This document shows positions 8,172 to 17,000 of a DNA stretch of 44,758 nt, piece by piece. This DNA comes from Bacteroidetes bacterium GWF2_49_14 (GTDB taxonomy: Bacteria > Bacteroidota > Bacteroidia > Bacteroidales > UBA12481). The notes below the pieces were generated by a model that worked only from the letters and a program-made list of their open reading frames with translations, searched no databases and was not told the origin of the DNA. How positions within the stretch are numbered: position 1 is the first letter of the stretch; each line of letters begins with the position of its first letter. Location of the stretch: assembly GCA_001769295.1 (NCBI GenBank), contig MEOR01000076.1, forward strand, positions 829 through 45,586, read 5' to 3'. A program made the position numbers and the translations under genes.

Positions 8172-9361
8172 TCCGGATTTTTTTTAAGACACTCTGGAAC
8201 AACCGGATGCGGAATGTTCTGGTATTGATAGAACTGTTCATTATATCTCTGGTCCTGATCAACCTGATGGTTTATCTTACGGAAAGGATCCGGATCAGAA
8301 GTATCAAAACCTGCTATGATATGCACAATGTGGTGGGAATCAGCCTGTATGACAAAGTGGATCCAAATTCGCAGACTCCTGTGGGTAAAGACCAGCTGGC
8401 GCTATTTGCAAAATTGAAACTAAACCTGTTATCGAACGATTTGGTGGAAAGTGTATCCATTTCCCGTCGTGCTACTCCGTTTTTCGGGTTTCCTGAGGGT
8501 TGTACCCATACTTTAGGTGAGGAGGAGGTTTTCATTTGCAGAATGGATGTGGATTTTGATTATGCAAAGGTCATGAGAATTAAGCCATTGAAAGGCAGAT
8601 GGTTTAATGAGAGTGATATTGGGAAAAGCATTACAGTGGGTTTGATTACCAAGTCGATGGAGCAAAAATATTTCAACGGAGATGCCGTGGGTAAAATACT
8701 GGAAGGACGGGAATACTGCAGACTCGAAATCATTGGGGTGGTGGAGGAGTTTAAAAGAACGGATTTTGAAGAGCCCCGACCGGCGGCCTTTGTTTACAGG
8801 GAGGAACCCACCAGTTCGAGGTGGCTTGAAATTCTGGTCAGGGTTAAACCCGGACAGGCAGAAAACTTCCTGGCCAAAGCGGAAAGCGAAATCATGTCTG
8901 TGATGGATCCTGCAGTATGGGGAATCAGGAGCCTGAATACTTTTGACAACATGAGGTTCACGGAGAATCTGGACAGGTTGCAACGCAAGTATCTGGGAGT
9001 TTTGCTGGCTATTTTCGCCTTGATCAACGTCCTGCTGGGTGTGATCGGGATTCTTTGGTTCAACACCAATCTGCGGGTCCACGAAATCGGGGTAAAGCGG
9101 GCGCTCGGATCATCCGTTAATTCGATAAAAAAGCAATTGATACTCGAGAACCTTGTCCTCGGAGGAGTAGGGCTTCTCGTGGTTGCACTGGTTTATCTTC
9201 AGGTACCCTCTATCCGGATCACGAAGGTGGAGCCGGGTGTTATGTACCTGTCTGTTGCCAGCAGCTTTATCCTGATGGTTTTGCTGATATTGCTCAGCAC
9301 CTGGATTCCGGCTTCGATTGCATCAAAGATCCGTCCGGCAGAGGCTTTGAAAACAGAATGA
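8168..9361 (+). CDS. FtsX/MacB-like ABC permease (second)
   Basis: About 397 residues from the ATG at 8168. That start (MIRIFFKTLWNNRMRNVLVL) overlaps the preceding stop as ATGA and matches the layout of the sister permease; an in-frame ATG 30 codons earlier would lie deep inside the upstream gene. Topology: one N-terminal helix (VLIELFIISLVLINLMVY), a periplasmic domain to about 275, then three helices (YLGVLLAIFALINVLLGVIG, LILENLVLGGVGLLVVALVY, and SVASSFILMVLLILLSTWIP). The loop RVHEIGVKRALGSS is the FtsX-fold signature. It is diverged from its partner, so the pair probably forms an asymmetric channel. Confidence 0.92.
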   Translation: MIRIFFKTLWNNRMRNVLVLIELFIISLVLINLMVYLTERIRIRSIKTCYDMHNVVGISLYDKVDPNSQTPVGKDQLALFAKLKLNLLSNDLVESVSISRRATPFFGFPEGCTHTLGEEEVFICRMDVDFDYAKVMRIKPLKGRWFNESDIGKSITVGLITKSMEQKYFNGDAVGKILEGREYCRLEIIGVVEEFKRTDFEEPRPAAFVYREEPTSSRWLEILVRVKPGQAENFLAKAESEIMSVMDPAVWGIRSLNTFDNMRFTENLDRLQRKYLGVLLAIFALINVLLGVIGILWFNTNLRVHEIGVKRALGSSVNSIKKQLILENLVLGGVGLLVVALVYLQVPSIRITKVEPGVMYLSVASSFILMVLLILLSTWIPASIASKIRPAEALKTE

Positions 9362-9381
9362 AATCCGTATTTTAGGAAAGA

Positions 9382-10770
9382 ATGACAACCCCCCTGCGAA
9401 TATTGGTTTGCGATGATGATCTGGCGATCAGAAGTTCATTGAGTTTTCTTCTGACGAAAGCCGGTTATGAGGTGGAGTCTGCTGCCACACCAGAGGAGAT
9501 TATCCTGAAAGTCAGGCAACAAGAATTCAGCCTGGTGGTGTTGGACATGAATTTTTCCCTCACCATAACCGGTGATGAAGGGCTGGAGTTACTCCAGAAG
9601 ATCCGGCTTCTTAAACCGCAGTGCCCCGTGATCCTGATCACCGCCTGGGGGTCGGTGGAGTTGGCTGTGAAAGGCATTAAACTCGGGGCGGCTGATTTTA
9701 TAACAAAGCCCTGGAATAACCTGCAGTTGCTGAAAATCATCGGGACTTCCATTGCACTGGCCGGGAGCCAGGGACCGCATAAAGATTCCGGTGATACCCG
9801 GCATCGGGACCCGGGATTCCCGGGAATTATTGGCAGGGATCCTAAAATGCTGGATATTCTTGATGTTGTAAGGAGGGTGGCGCCTACGGATGCACCGGTG
9901 CTGATATCCGGGGAAAGTGGCACCGGCAAGGAGTTAATTGCCGGTGCGTTGCACCAGCTCAGCAACCGGAGCAAGGGACCCTTTGTAAAGGTCAACCTGG
10001 GCGGACTCCCTTCGAGCCTGTTTGAGGCGGAAATGTTCGGACACATAAAAGGGGCCTTCACGGATGCCCTGGCCGATCGTACCGGGAGGTTTGAAATGGC
10101 CCACAAGGGCACGATCTTTCTGGATGAAATCGGGGAGCTCGATCTCACTTCACAGGTGAAATTATTGCGGGTGCTTCAGGATCAGACTTTTGAACGACTT
10201 GGCGATTCCCATACAATCGGGGTGGACGTGAGGGTGATCACCGCCTCAAACCGGAACCTGGTCCGGCAAGTGGCACAGGGGCTGTTCCGCGAAGACCTGT
10301 TGTATCGGATTAATCTGATACAGATAGAATTACCTCCGCTGAGGCAGCGCAGGAGCGATATTCCTCTGCTCGCTGCTCATTTTGCCGAAAAGGCGGCAGA
10401 GTCATTTAAAATACCCGGAAAGCAGATATCGGCTGAGGGGATGGACTGGCTTTGTCAGCAACCCTGGCCCGGTAACATCCGGGAACTCCGGAATATGACC
10501 GAGCGAACCGTTTTACTCTCCGCCGGCGAGGTGATCCAGGCCGGTGATTTTGAGGCGGCCAGCAGATCCGGGAACCAGCCGGTAACGATCAGCCCGCAAC
10601 CGATGGGTCCGGTTAAAACCCTTGAAGAGACAGAAAAGGACATGATCCTGCATGCCCTGGCCGATTTTGGTGATAACCTGACCAAAGTGGCCGGTAAGCT
10701 TGGCATCAGCCGCACCACCCTGTACCGAAAGATGGAAAAATACGGGATACACGCAGGCCATGAAGAGTAA
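9382..10770 (+). CDS. Sigma-54-dependent response regulator, NtrC family
   Basis: 462 residues with three domains: receiver (1-120; acidic DD near residue 10, phospho-acceptor Asp in VVLDMN near 55, Lys in ITKPW), AAA+ sigma-54 interaction domain (about 150-380; Walker A GESGTGKE near 177, Walker B-like TIFLDEIGEL, sensor PWPGNIRELRN) and a Fis-type HTH (TKVAGKLGISRTTLYRKMEK). The sigma-54 contact loop is GAFTDA instead of GAFTGA, a variant I believe is common in Bacteroidota. It activates RNA polymerase-sigma-54 when phosphorylated, most simply by the kinase that overlaps its 3' end by 11 bp. The likely target is its own operon's promoter near 4850. Confidence 0.95.
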   Translation: MTTPLRILVCDDDLAIRSSLSFLLTKAGYEVESAATPEEIILKVRQQEFSLVVLDMNFSLTITGDEGLELLQKIRLLKPQCPVILITAWGSVELAVKGIKLGAADFITKPWNNLQLLKIIGTSIALAGSQGPHKDSGDTRHRDPGFPGIIGRDPKMLDILDVVRRVAPTDAPVLISGESGTGKELIAGALHQLSNRSKGPFVKVNLGGLPSSLFEAEMFGHIKGAFTDALADRTGRFEMAHKGTIFLDEIGELDLTSQVKLLRVLQDQTFERLGDSHTIGVDVRVITASNRNLVRQVAQGLFREDLLYRINLIQIELPPLRQRRSDIPLLAAHFAEKAAESFKIPGKQISAEGMDWLCQQPWPGNIRELRNMTERTVLLSAGEVIQAGDFEAASRSGNQPVTISPQPMGPVKTLEETEKDMILHALADFGDNLTKVAGKLGISRTTLYRKMEKYGIHAGHEE

Positions 10771-12073
10771 GAACCGGTTGATCCTCTGGCTGGGACTCGT
10801 TTTCCTGCTATTCCTGGTCGTTGCCGTGTGGCTTGTAAAAGACCGGAATCCATGGCTCCTTATCTCGGCGGAGATGGCGGTGCCTGCACTGTTCGGAATC
10901 ACTGTGATCCTGATAAACAAAGCTTTTCAGCCCGTCCAGACCATCAGCCGGGGCTTGAGCCTGCTGCGTGAAGGCGATTTTTCCACAACCCTCGTGAAAA
11001 GCGGGATACCAGAAGCCGATAAAATCGTGGAAGTTTATAACGGGATGATTTCCAGATTGCGGGAAGAGCGGCTTACGGTGAGGGAAAAGAATCAATTCCT
11101 CGATTTGCTGATCGAATCGTCGCCACTGGGAATCGTAATGGTGGATTTTGATGAAAAAATCCAGGAGATTAATCCGGCGGCCTTTCGATATTTGGGGATC
11201 CATCCCGGAGAATATCGGGGAATAAGCCTCTGCGACCTTGACACCCCGCTGGTTGGAGATCTTTCTGCACTGGAGTTTGGGGAAAGGCGGAAATCCGGAG
11301 TTGCTGGCAGTCAGCAATTTACCATCCGCAAGCTTTTCTTTATGGATCAGGGGTTCAGGCATCCGTTTTACCTGATTGAGGAGGTCGCCGATGAGATCCG
11401 GCAAGCCGAGAAATCAGCCTACCGGAAGCTCATCCGGATGATGGCCCATGAGGTGAACAACACCATCGGGGCCGTGAATTCCATCCTGTCAACCGTGCTG
11501 GATAATGGGGGCAATTCCCTGATAGCTGAAGATCAGGATGAAGTGGTTCAGATGCTGGGGGTGGCCGTGCAGCGAAATTACCGGCTGAACCGCTTTATGC
11601 AAAACTTTGCCGATGTGGTTAAGCTCCCGCTGCCGGAAAAAGAATCGTATGAACTGAACACATCGCTGAACAATGTGGTTTTGTCGCTAAATTCCACATT
11701 TACAGAACGTAATATTAAAATCGAGAAGAATTTCCAACAGGATCAGCTACTGGTTGTGGCCGACCAGGGCCAGATGGAACAGGTCTTTATGAATATCCTG
11801 AAGAATTCGGCAGAATCCATTGTAAACCACGGCACCATTCAGATTACAACAGAGGGCGATCCTTTGCGGATTTCAATCCGGGATGATGGAGCAGGACTGT
11901 CCCCGGAATCGGTTGACCGGTTATTCACACCCTTCTTCTCCACCAAGCCTGATGGTCAGGGTATCGGACTCACCCTGGTCCGCGAGATTCTTGAAAATCA
12001 TGGATTTCAATACAAGCTCCATAACGGGGAAGGGAGAGGTGCGGAGTTTGAGATCTGGGTTGAGAGAAGCTGA
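10760..12073 (+). CDS. NtrB-like membrane sensor histidine kinase
   Basis: About 437 residues from the ATG at 10760, chosen because it puts the membrane segments at the N-terminus and overlaps the regulator stop by 11 bp. Two helices (ILWLGLVFLLFLVVAVWLV and AEMAVPALFGITVILI) are separated by only a few residues, so there is no periplasmic sensor domain and the signal is probably intramembrane or from the transporter. A HAMP-like linker, a PAS domain (IESSPLGIVMVDFDEKIQEI), an H-box MMAHEVNNTIGAVNS near residue 230, the N-box NILKNSAESI and G-boxes (DDGAGLS, TKPDGQGIGLTL) follow. HEVNN instead of HELRN marks the group paired with sigma-54 regulators. It ends the operon. Confidence 0.94.
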   Translation: MKSKNRLILWLGLVFLLFLVVAVWLVKDRNPWLLISAEMAVPALFGITVILINKAFQPVQTISRGLSLLREGDFSTTLVKSGIPEADKIVEVYNGMISRLREERLTVREKNQFLDLLIESSPLGIVMVDFDEKIQEINPAAFRYLGIHPGEYRGISLCDLDTPLVGDLSALEFGERRKSGVAGSQQFTIRKLFFMDQGFRHPFYLIEEVADEIRQAEKSAYRKLIRMMAHEVNNTIGAVNSILSTVLDNGGNSLIAEDQDEVVQMLGVAVQRNYRLNRFMQNFADVVKLPLPEKESYELNTSLNNVVLSLNSTFTERNIKIEKNFQQDQLLVVADQGQMEQVFMNILKNSAESIVNHGTIQITTEGDPLRISIRDDGAGLSPESVDRLFTPFFSTKPDGQGIGLTLVREILENHGFQYKLHNGEGRGAEFEIWVERS

Positions 12074-12109
12074 AGGCGCAAGGCAGAGGTTGGGGCAGGG
12101 CTCTCGATC

Positions 12110-12140
12110 AATTGCCCCGGCTTTCAAAGCCGGGACAATT
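12110..12140. repeat. Isolated GC-rich palindrome, REP-like or terminator
   Basis: CCCGGCTTT-C-AAAGCCGGG forms a 9-bp stem with an outer AATTG/CAATT pairing. It lies 37 bp after the kinase stop, so it could end the operon transcript, but no T-run follows. Its core resembles the hairpin of the larger repeat family. The rest of the 263-bp gap holds a tandem 10-mer (GTAATCCGGA twice near 12270) and nothing else recognised. Confidence 0.5.
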
Positions 12141-12336
12141 AGTAGGTAAAAAAACTTGCGGACACTGATCAACATGTCCGGTTTTTCCACTGAGAGCAAA
12201 ATAGTTTTTTCAATAATTCAGATCATTCCGGAGGAGTTCGGAGTTATCAGCATCTTGCCAGAGTATTTTAAAGTAATCCGGAGTAATCCGGAGTAAAGCA
12301 GAGCCGAAAAGACTTAATAAGTTGTATTACAGCAAT

Positions 12337-12885
12337 TTAAATTTTATCATTTGGTTTATGCGTTTTCTTGAAATTCTTCAGGGCATCGTAGATATGCAAT
12401 ATGTCTCCGTCGAAGTTTTCATATTGTTGGAAATCGCTTGTCCTTCTGAAAATGCGAACTAACAAGAATTTTTCATCCAGGTAATAGCCAAACAATCCGT
12501 AGAACCTGATTTCGATGCCAAAGGAACTTTTATAAATTTTTGCCGGGACATCTGAGTCAAATCCATCCCGGATAATCATCAACCAATTCATTCCCTTCCG
12601 GTCGCGTTGGTAAAACTTTCTGAGGATTCTTTCATTTTTATTAATTGCTATTTGGACTTCCTTCGATGGGGTCCTCTCCTTTGCTCTTTTTACAGTTGCC
12701 ACGGCGCTTTTAACCTTCGCATTTAGATAGATTTGGTTTTTCCTGCCAAAAAAGCCCCAAAACGTTGCCGGGCAGATGTGGTACCAGGCTTCGTATTCGG
12801 GGTAGTATTGATCTTTGATATATTTATTGGCTTGCTCCGGGGGGAGTGGATCAGGCAGGATTCTCCTGGCTTTTGTTTTTCCCAT
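12337..12885 (-). CDS. Hypothetical protein, 182 residues
   Basis: From the ATG at 12885 (MGKTKARRILPDPLPPEQAN) the protein has no signal peptide or membrane helix and is basic and rich in Lys, Tyr and Phe, suggesting a cytoplasmic, possibly nucleic-acid-binding protein. The C-terminal part alternates aromatic and hydrophobic residues (IEIRFYGLFGYYLDEKFLLV) as in a beta-sheet domain. I do not recognise a family. An earlier in-frame ATG at 12942 is less likely because it runs into a terminator-like palindrome. It stands alone on the minus strand beside an area of decayed genes and may be a horizontally acquired accessory gene. Confidence 0.6.
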   Translation of the reverse strand: MGKTKARRILPDPLPPEQANKYIKDQYYPEYEAWYHICPATFWGFFGRKNQIYLNAKVKSAVATVKRAKERTPSKEVQIAINKNERILRKFYQRDRKGMNWLMIIRDGFDSDVPAKIYKSSFGIEIRFYGLFGYYLDEKFLLVRIFRRTSDFQQYENFDGDILHIYDALKNFKKTHKPNDKI

Positions 12886-12920
12886 TTTAATTGTTTTTTG
12901 TATGAGTGATAGATACGAAG

Positions 12921-12968
12921 ATAAAACAAAAGCCCTGACCACCGTTTATAAAGAATAGCCAGGGCTTT
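12921..12968 (-). terminator. Rho-independent-like terminator
   Basis: Read on the minus strand, AAAGCCCTG and CAGGGCTTT form a 9-bp stem with a 22-nt loop, followed by a TTTTGTTTTAT tract. It lies just downstream of the decayed HTH gene (13013-13198) and so looks like that gene's former terminator. The loop is long, which weakens the call. Confidence 0.5.
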
Positions 12969-13012
12969 GCTCCTGTGGAGGTTTTGTTTACCGGAACCAA
13001 CATAATCTCGCC

Positions 13013-13198
13013 CTATTTAGGTAGGATTTTCCAGGAAGGATGGCGGCAAGGAACCTGTTTTGCCAGGCGTTTCCGGAAGGCATTCATTAGCTCATCCTCT
13101 TAACTATAGATCCTCCTGCCCAGGTAGTAAGCCTGGATAAGACCGATTTTGGACCAATGATGCAGAGTGGGCAAGGTAATGTAGAGAGTGTTAATCAT
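13013..13198 (-). pseudogene. Decayed HTH (MerR/excisionase-like) protein with in-frame stop
   Basis: Translation from the ATG at 13198 gives a peptide containing LPTLHHWSKIGLIQAYYLGR and RIYS, then a TAA at 13102-13100, then EDELMNAFRKRLAKQVP to a stop at 13015. The pattern (threonine-rich turn, recognition helix, 'GRRIY-EDEL') is that of small helix-turn-helix proteins of the excisionase/MerR class found in Bacteroidota mobile elements. The stop replaces one codon of an otherwise continuous reading frame, so a single substitution probably inactivated it. It could instead be a very short functional peptide of 32 residues, which is less likely. Confidence 0.55.
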
Positions 13199-13310
13199 TT
13201 TCAGGTTCTGACAATCGATTGAAACAAGAAAGTTGATCGAGACCCTTCGTTAGAGTTTCAGGTACTAAAACTAAGTCGTGGTATTCTCTTGCCAACTTTC
13301 TACAGTAAAT
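13194..13310 (-). pseudogene. 3' fragment of an unidentified gene
   Basis: A 39-codon open stretch (CRKLAREYHDLVLVPETLTK, then GLDQLSCFNRLSEPEND) ends at a TAA that overlaps the ATG of the HTH remnant. It has protein-like composition but no start codon, and a TAG at 13313-13311 interrupts it upstream. The coupling arrangement suggests the two remnants were once adjacent co-translated genes. I cannot name the family; a mobile-element protein is a guess. Confidence 0.35.
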
Positions 13311-13413
13311 CTACTGGTTGCCAAAGTGTGAAATTGCCATGCCTGTTATTGCGCCATATCGAGTTTTGAAAATGTAAGAAAATCAATAAGATGTGTAGGG
13401 GGAGGAGTTAAAA

Positions 13414-13435
13414 ACTATGCAAATACTATGCAAAT
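13414..13435. repeat. Perfect 11-bp tandem duplication near the tRNA
   Basis: ACTATGCAAAT occurs twice back to back, immediately beyond the tRNA terminator hairpin. It could be a leftover of an integration event at the tRNA or chance duplication. Confidence 0.5.
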
Positions 13436-13470
13436 AAAAAGAGGTTAGTTTTGCTCGCGCTTCTAACCTC
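13436..13470 (-). terminator. tRNA transcript terminator
   Basis: On the minus strand the inverted repeat GAGGTTAG...CTAACCTC (8-bp stem, 14-nt loop) is followed by TTTTTAT, the canonical intrinsic terminator form. It begins 13 bp after the tRNA 3' end. Confidence 0.8.
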
Positions 13471-13482
13471 TTGATTTTCAAG

Positions 13483-13556
13483 TGGGCCCACCTGGGCTTG
13501 AACCAGGGACCCTCTGATTATGAGTCAGATGCTCTGACCAGCTGAGCTATGGGCCC
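13483..13556 (-). tRNA. tRNA with CAU anticodon (Met or Ile2)
   Basis: The minus strand folds as a cloverleaf of 74 nt: acceptor GGGCCCA/TGGGCCC, D-arm with GCTCAG...GAGC, anticodon loop CTCATAA in a TCTGA/TCAGA stem, T-arm with GGTTCAAGCCC, and discriminator A. No CCA is encoded. The CAU anticodon fits elongator Met or the lysidine-modified Ile tRNA; I cannot separate the two by eye. The GCTCAG/TTCAA signature shows it is not obviously initiator, which would carry a run of G-C pairs in the anticodon stem. Confidence 0.93.
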
Positions 13557-14030
13557 GTTCCTCAACCGTAAAACGATCTTGGGATTGCAAAGATAAGAAA
13601 TTTTTCAATCGGTGAAACGGTTGATAGCATTGGGGTTTAGGGAAACGGGGTTCGGGGTTCGAGGCAGTAGGTAACCGGGGGAAATGATGGGGAATTTGAT
13701 GGAGTATGGGGAGAGCCGAAATTGGGAGCGGGCAGGGAATGGGCATGACAATGGAGGGGCATCGTGAAAAGGGTGGGATATGACACCTAAAATCAGCTCT
13801 TCTTTGTTTTACCTGACCATGTCAATCAAAATGTTCTAAACTGTTTCGACAAGTGTTTCCAAGTTATAGGGGGTGAGACAGCTATGGCCAGCTGAGCTTT
13901 GGGGCTTTTCCTGTCCTTAAATCGGACCGTGTTTGCTATACTATCAAATTTTCCTACCCAAAATATCAGCTTTATTGAGACACATGAAGAGGGAGGATCG
14001 AATACTGAACCTTGCCAGGAATTACCTGTA
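13557..14030. other. Non-coding stretch with a decayed tRNA fragment
   Basis: The segment 13886-13912 matches 22 of 27 bases of the tRNA-containing segment 13536-13562 in the same orientation (core CCAGCTGAGCT, then GGG and TTCCT), with looser similarity continuing upstream. It is a plausible partial tRNA copy. The stretch 13620-13770 is purine-rich on the + strand (GGGG and GGGA runs) without a supportable gene. No other signal is seen. Confidence 0.4.
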
Positions 14031-17000
14031 CTACCTGATTAGGAACATTTTTTTCGTCTGCACAACATTCCTTGCCCTTAATTGGTAGAAATAAAGTCCT
14101 GTAGGTAAGGGCCGGCCGGAACCGTCTGTCCCTTTCCAAATCACGTAATGAATACCAGCGTTTTGATAGGTTTTTTCCAAAGTGGTCAAAAGTTGACCGT
14201 GAAGGTTAAGGAGATTGATTTCCACTTCTGAATCCTGTTGTAATTTATACTTGATCAAGGTTTCAACATTAAATGGATTGGGATAGTTTTGATAGATTTC
14301 GTCTGGGATTCGGAAATCGTCCTCAAAAGTCCCTTCTGTGGCAGGCGATTCCGCTGAAAGAGTTAGACTGATGCTGAATTCACCGCTTCCAAAATGCGGC
14401 TCCGTAACGATGTGATATGGAAAAAACAACCAGTGTCCCTGTGGATACGAGCTGGGATCAAGTCTTTCCGACATCTCTTCCTTTATTGGTGAATCGATAA
14501 AAGAATCTAACCGATGATATCCTGTGCCCATAACACTAATTTTGGCATACCCTCCGTCCGTGACAAGGCCTCCTACGCTCTCTGGCGTTTCTACTTTCCC
14601 GATTTTATCTGGCCAGTACTTTCCTGAATACATATTCATTACATTGACAGGGAGTCCGGAACCCAAGACAAGATATTCAAGATCCGTGAGGATGTAATGA
14701 GCAGTAATCATGTTATTGTCTAATGTAAAAGTCTTGTTGATCCGACCATCCGGGGATGTAAATGAAAGGCTTTTATTATCATGGACTACTGTGAAAATAA
14801 GGTCACGATACTCTGATTCCTCGAAAGCCGTCTCACCCAAAGCTGGATTTTCCGCTGGCAATTCACCTTCCTCATAATTACTTCGTCCAAATAGTACCAG
14901 CCCTAATTGATACGTCGGTGCCACAATTTGTACGGGACCAACAGATTTATGGTAGGCGAATCCATACTCCATCCGACCACCATCATTTTCGAAAATGGCA
15001 AAGACTTTATTGTTTTCCAGGATATACTCGTTTTCTCCATCCAGATCGAGATCTTGTGATATACAAAGGGTACTGTCGGTCAGCTCCTCTTTTGCAGCTT
15101 CATCCGCCCAGTGGGCAGCGGCAACTATTTTATTGACCTGCCCGAGGAGATTAGCCCTGATCTTGGCGGCCGGATGCAAGTATTTTCCTCCCCAACCATT
15201 TCCAAGTTCTCCGGGCTGATACTTTGTCTGTGTATGAAAGGTCTGTTCACCGATATTCATGAAATAGGCCATCCAGGCCAGATATGTCAGGTTATTATCA
15301 GGAGCAGCACGAAGGTTATGCAGCGTCTCAGAAACGATCGTTCCGGGTGTTTTATCGTCTCCCATTTTCAATTTGCCCGGAATTCGCTGTCCATGTCGAA
15401 GGTAGGGCACATAATCAAAATAAGACTCGATGGTGTCACCCTCGGCGATAAGTGGAGAATGTCCGTCGGAAATTCCCCCGTAATAGAATTGCCAGAAGTA
15501 GGTGTTGTAATGCATATCACCCTCCGAGGAAAATCGATCCATCGGTTCATTGGGAGCTAATCCGAGATCGCCATGATCAACAGGGGCCCAGTTTCGTTGG
15601 AGCAGGTCACTGAAAGTAGTCGCTTCAATCCATGGATGATAGGCAATCCATCTGCAATTATTCTCGGCAACATCCTGGTAAAACCAATCGGTAAAACCGA
15701 TATCTGATCCTAAAACCATATATTTTTCCTGATCAGGATCTTCCGCCAGATCCATGAGTACACGCCGCCACCACAGATGTAATCCACGATCGGTGCCGAT
15801 AAACTTATCCCGATCATACAGACTGCCCGTCATTTCTCCCCATCGGGGATCCCACATAGGTCCCACCATTCCGAAAAACAGATTAACTCCATTTGCCAAA
15901 TGGATTTTCTTCATGGCATCATGCCATTTTTTTATTGAATCATTGTTGCTCCAATCCGTGATCCATCCAAACCAATAGCCGTACTGACCACTGTACACCG
16001 CCGAATACCCGGCCTGGCGAATTGCTTCAAGGTCGCCCACTCTCAACATTCCTTCATAGGGAGCAAAGACCGGCGAATCGTGTAGTCCGAACTTCTGGCG
16101 GATTTCCCTGGCAAGCTGGATGGCCAAGGCATTCACATCGTCGGGCTGCCAGGGCATAAAGTGGCCATAGGAAAGGGATCCCGGAGCGTCAAAAAGCCCT
16201 GCATCGGTTAACTTTCTCATACGGTCGTTGACCGGGAGATATTCGTTCCCGGCCATTACGTCGGGCCTTAAATCCACAATGGTCAGCGGGAGACTGTATT
16301 TCTCAACTGCATCAAAGAGATATTTATCGCCTCGTCTTTCTCCCGGACGTGCCTCTGGATCAAACCCAAAGCCATCGTACTTGCTTATTCCCTGTGGCCC
16401 GATCGCGTAAAACATGTTTCCGAAGGCAAGCACGAGTTTTGCTCTTCCGCAAGAGGAATCGTTGAAAACAGGAGTGGTTTTGTCGGAAATCGAGGCAGAA
16501 TTTTTCCTGGTCACGATGACCTGCATCTGGAATGGTTTAGCGTTCCATCCGGCGAAAGCCATTTTTGAGACAGAGAATTCCAGAAAATCAAGTTGGTTGT
16601 CCAATGCCATATGGGTAAGATATTCCGGATGGTCATTAAAGTCGGTATCAAATACCGCCTGCGTAACCGTATCATACATCACATACAACAAGTCCCATAC
16701 AACTTCAGTGACGAAACTCTGGTTCCCCCTGATCAGCTCCCTGTTGCCACCGGGTTTGTAGTCGATGGCGAAATAGATGTTCAAGCCCGAATCGGTGTTC
16801 AGATCCATAAGGTCAATCCGGAAGGAAATCGTGTCGCCAACTTCTTTTTCATAGACCGCTATCAAATCCCTGACATCACCATCCGAGTCACCCCAGGAAT
16901 CCAAAGATTTCAGGTTTTCTTTTTTCCAGTATGTCCAGTCATATACACTATCGTTGGAAACAAGAGCCCTTGCCGATAATGGGTTGCAGGTAAGGAAAGA

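Noticed and set aside
12886-12942. Longer start for the 182-residue hypothetical protein
   Set aside because: The extra 19 codons run to the edge of a terminator-like hairpin and add no conserved-looking sequence.
13525-13746. 73-codon minus-strand open frame
   Set aside because: It overlaps the tRNA and a purine-biased tract; the protein is low-complexity Pro/His-rich, typical of a spurious frame.
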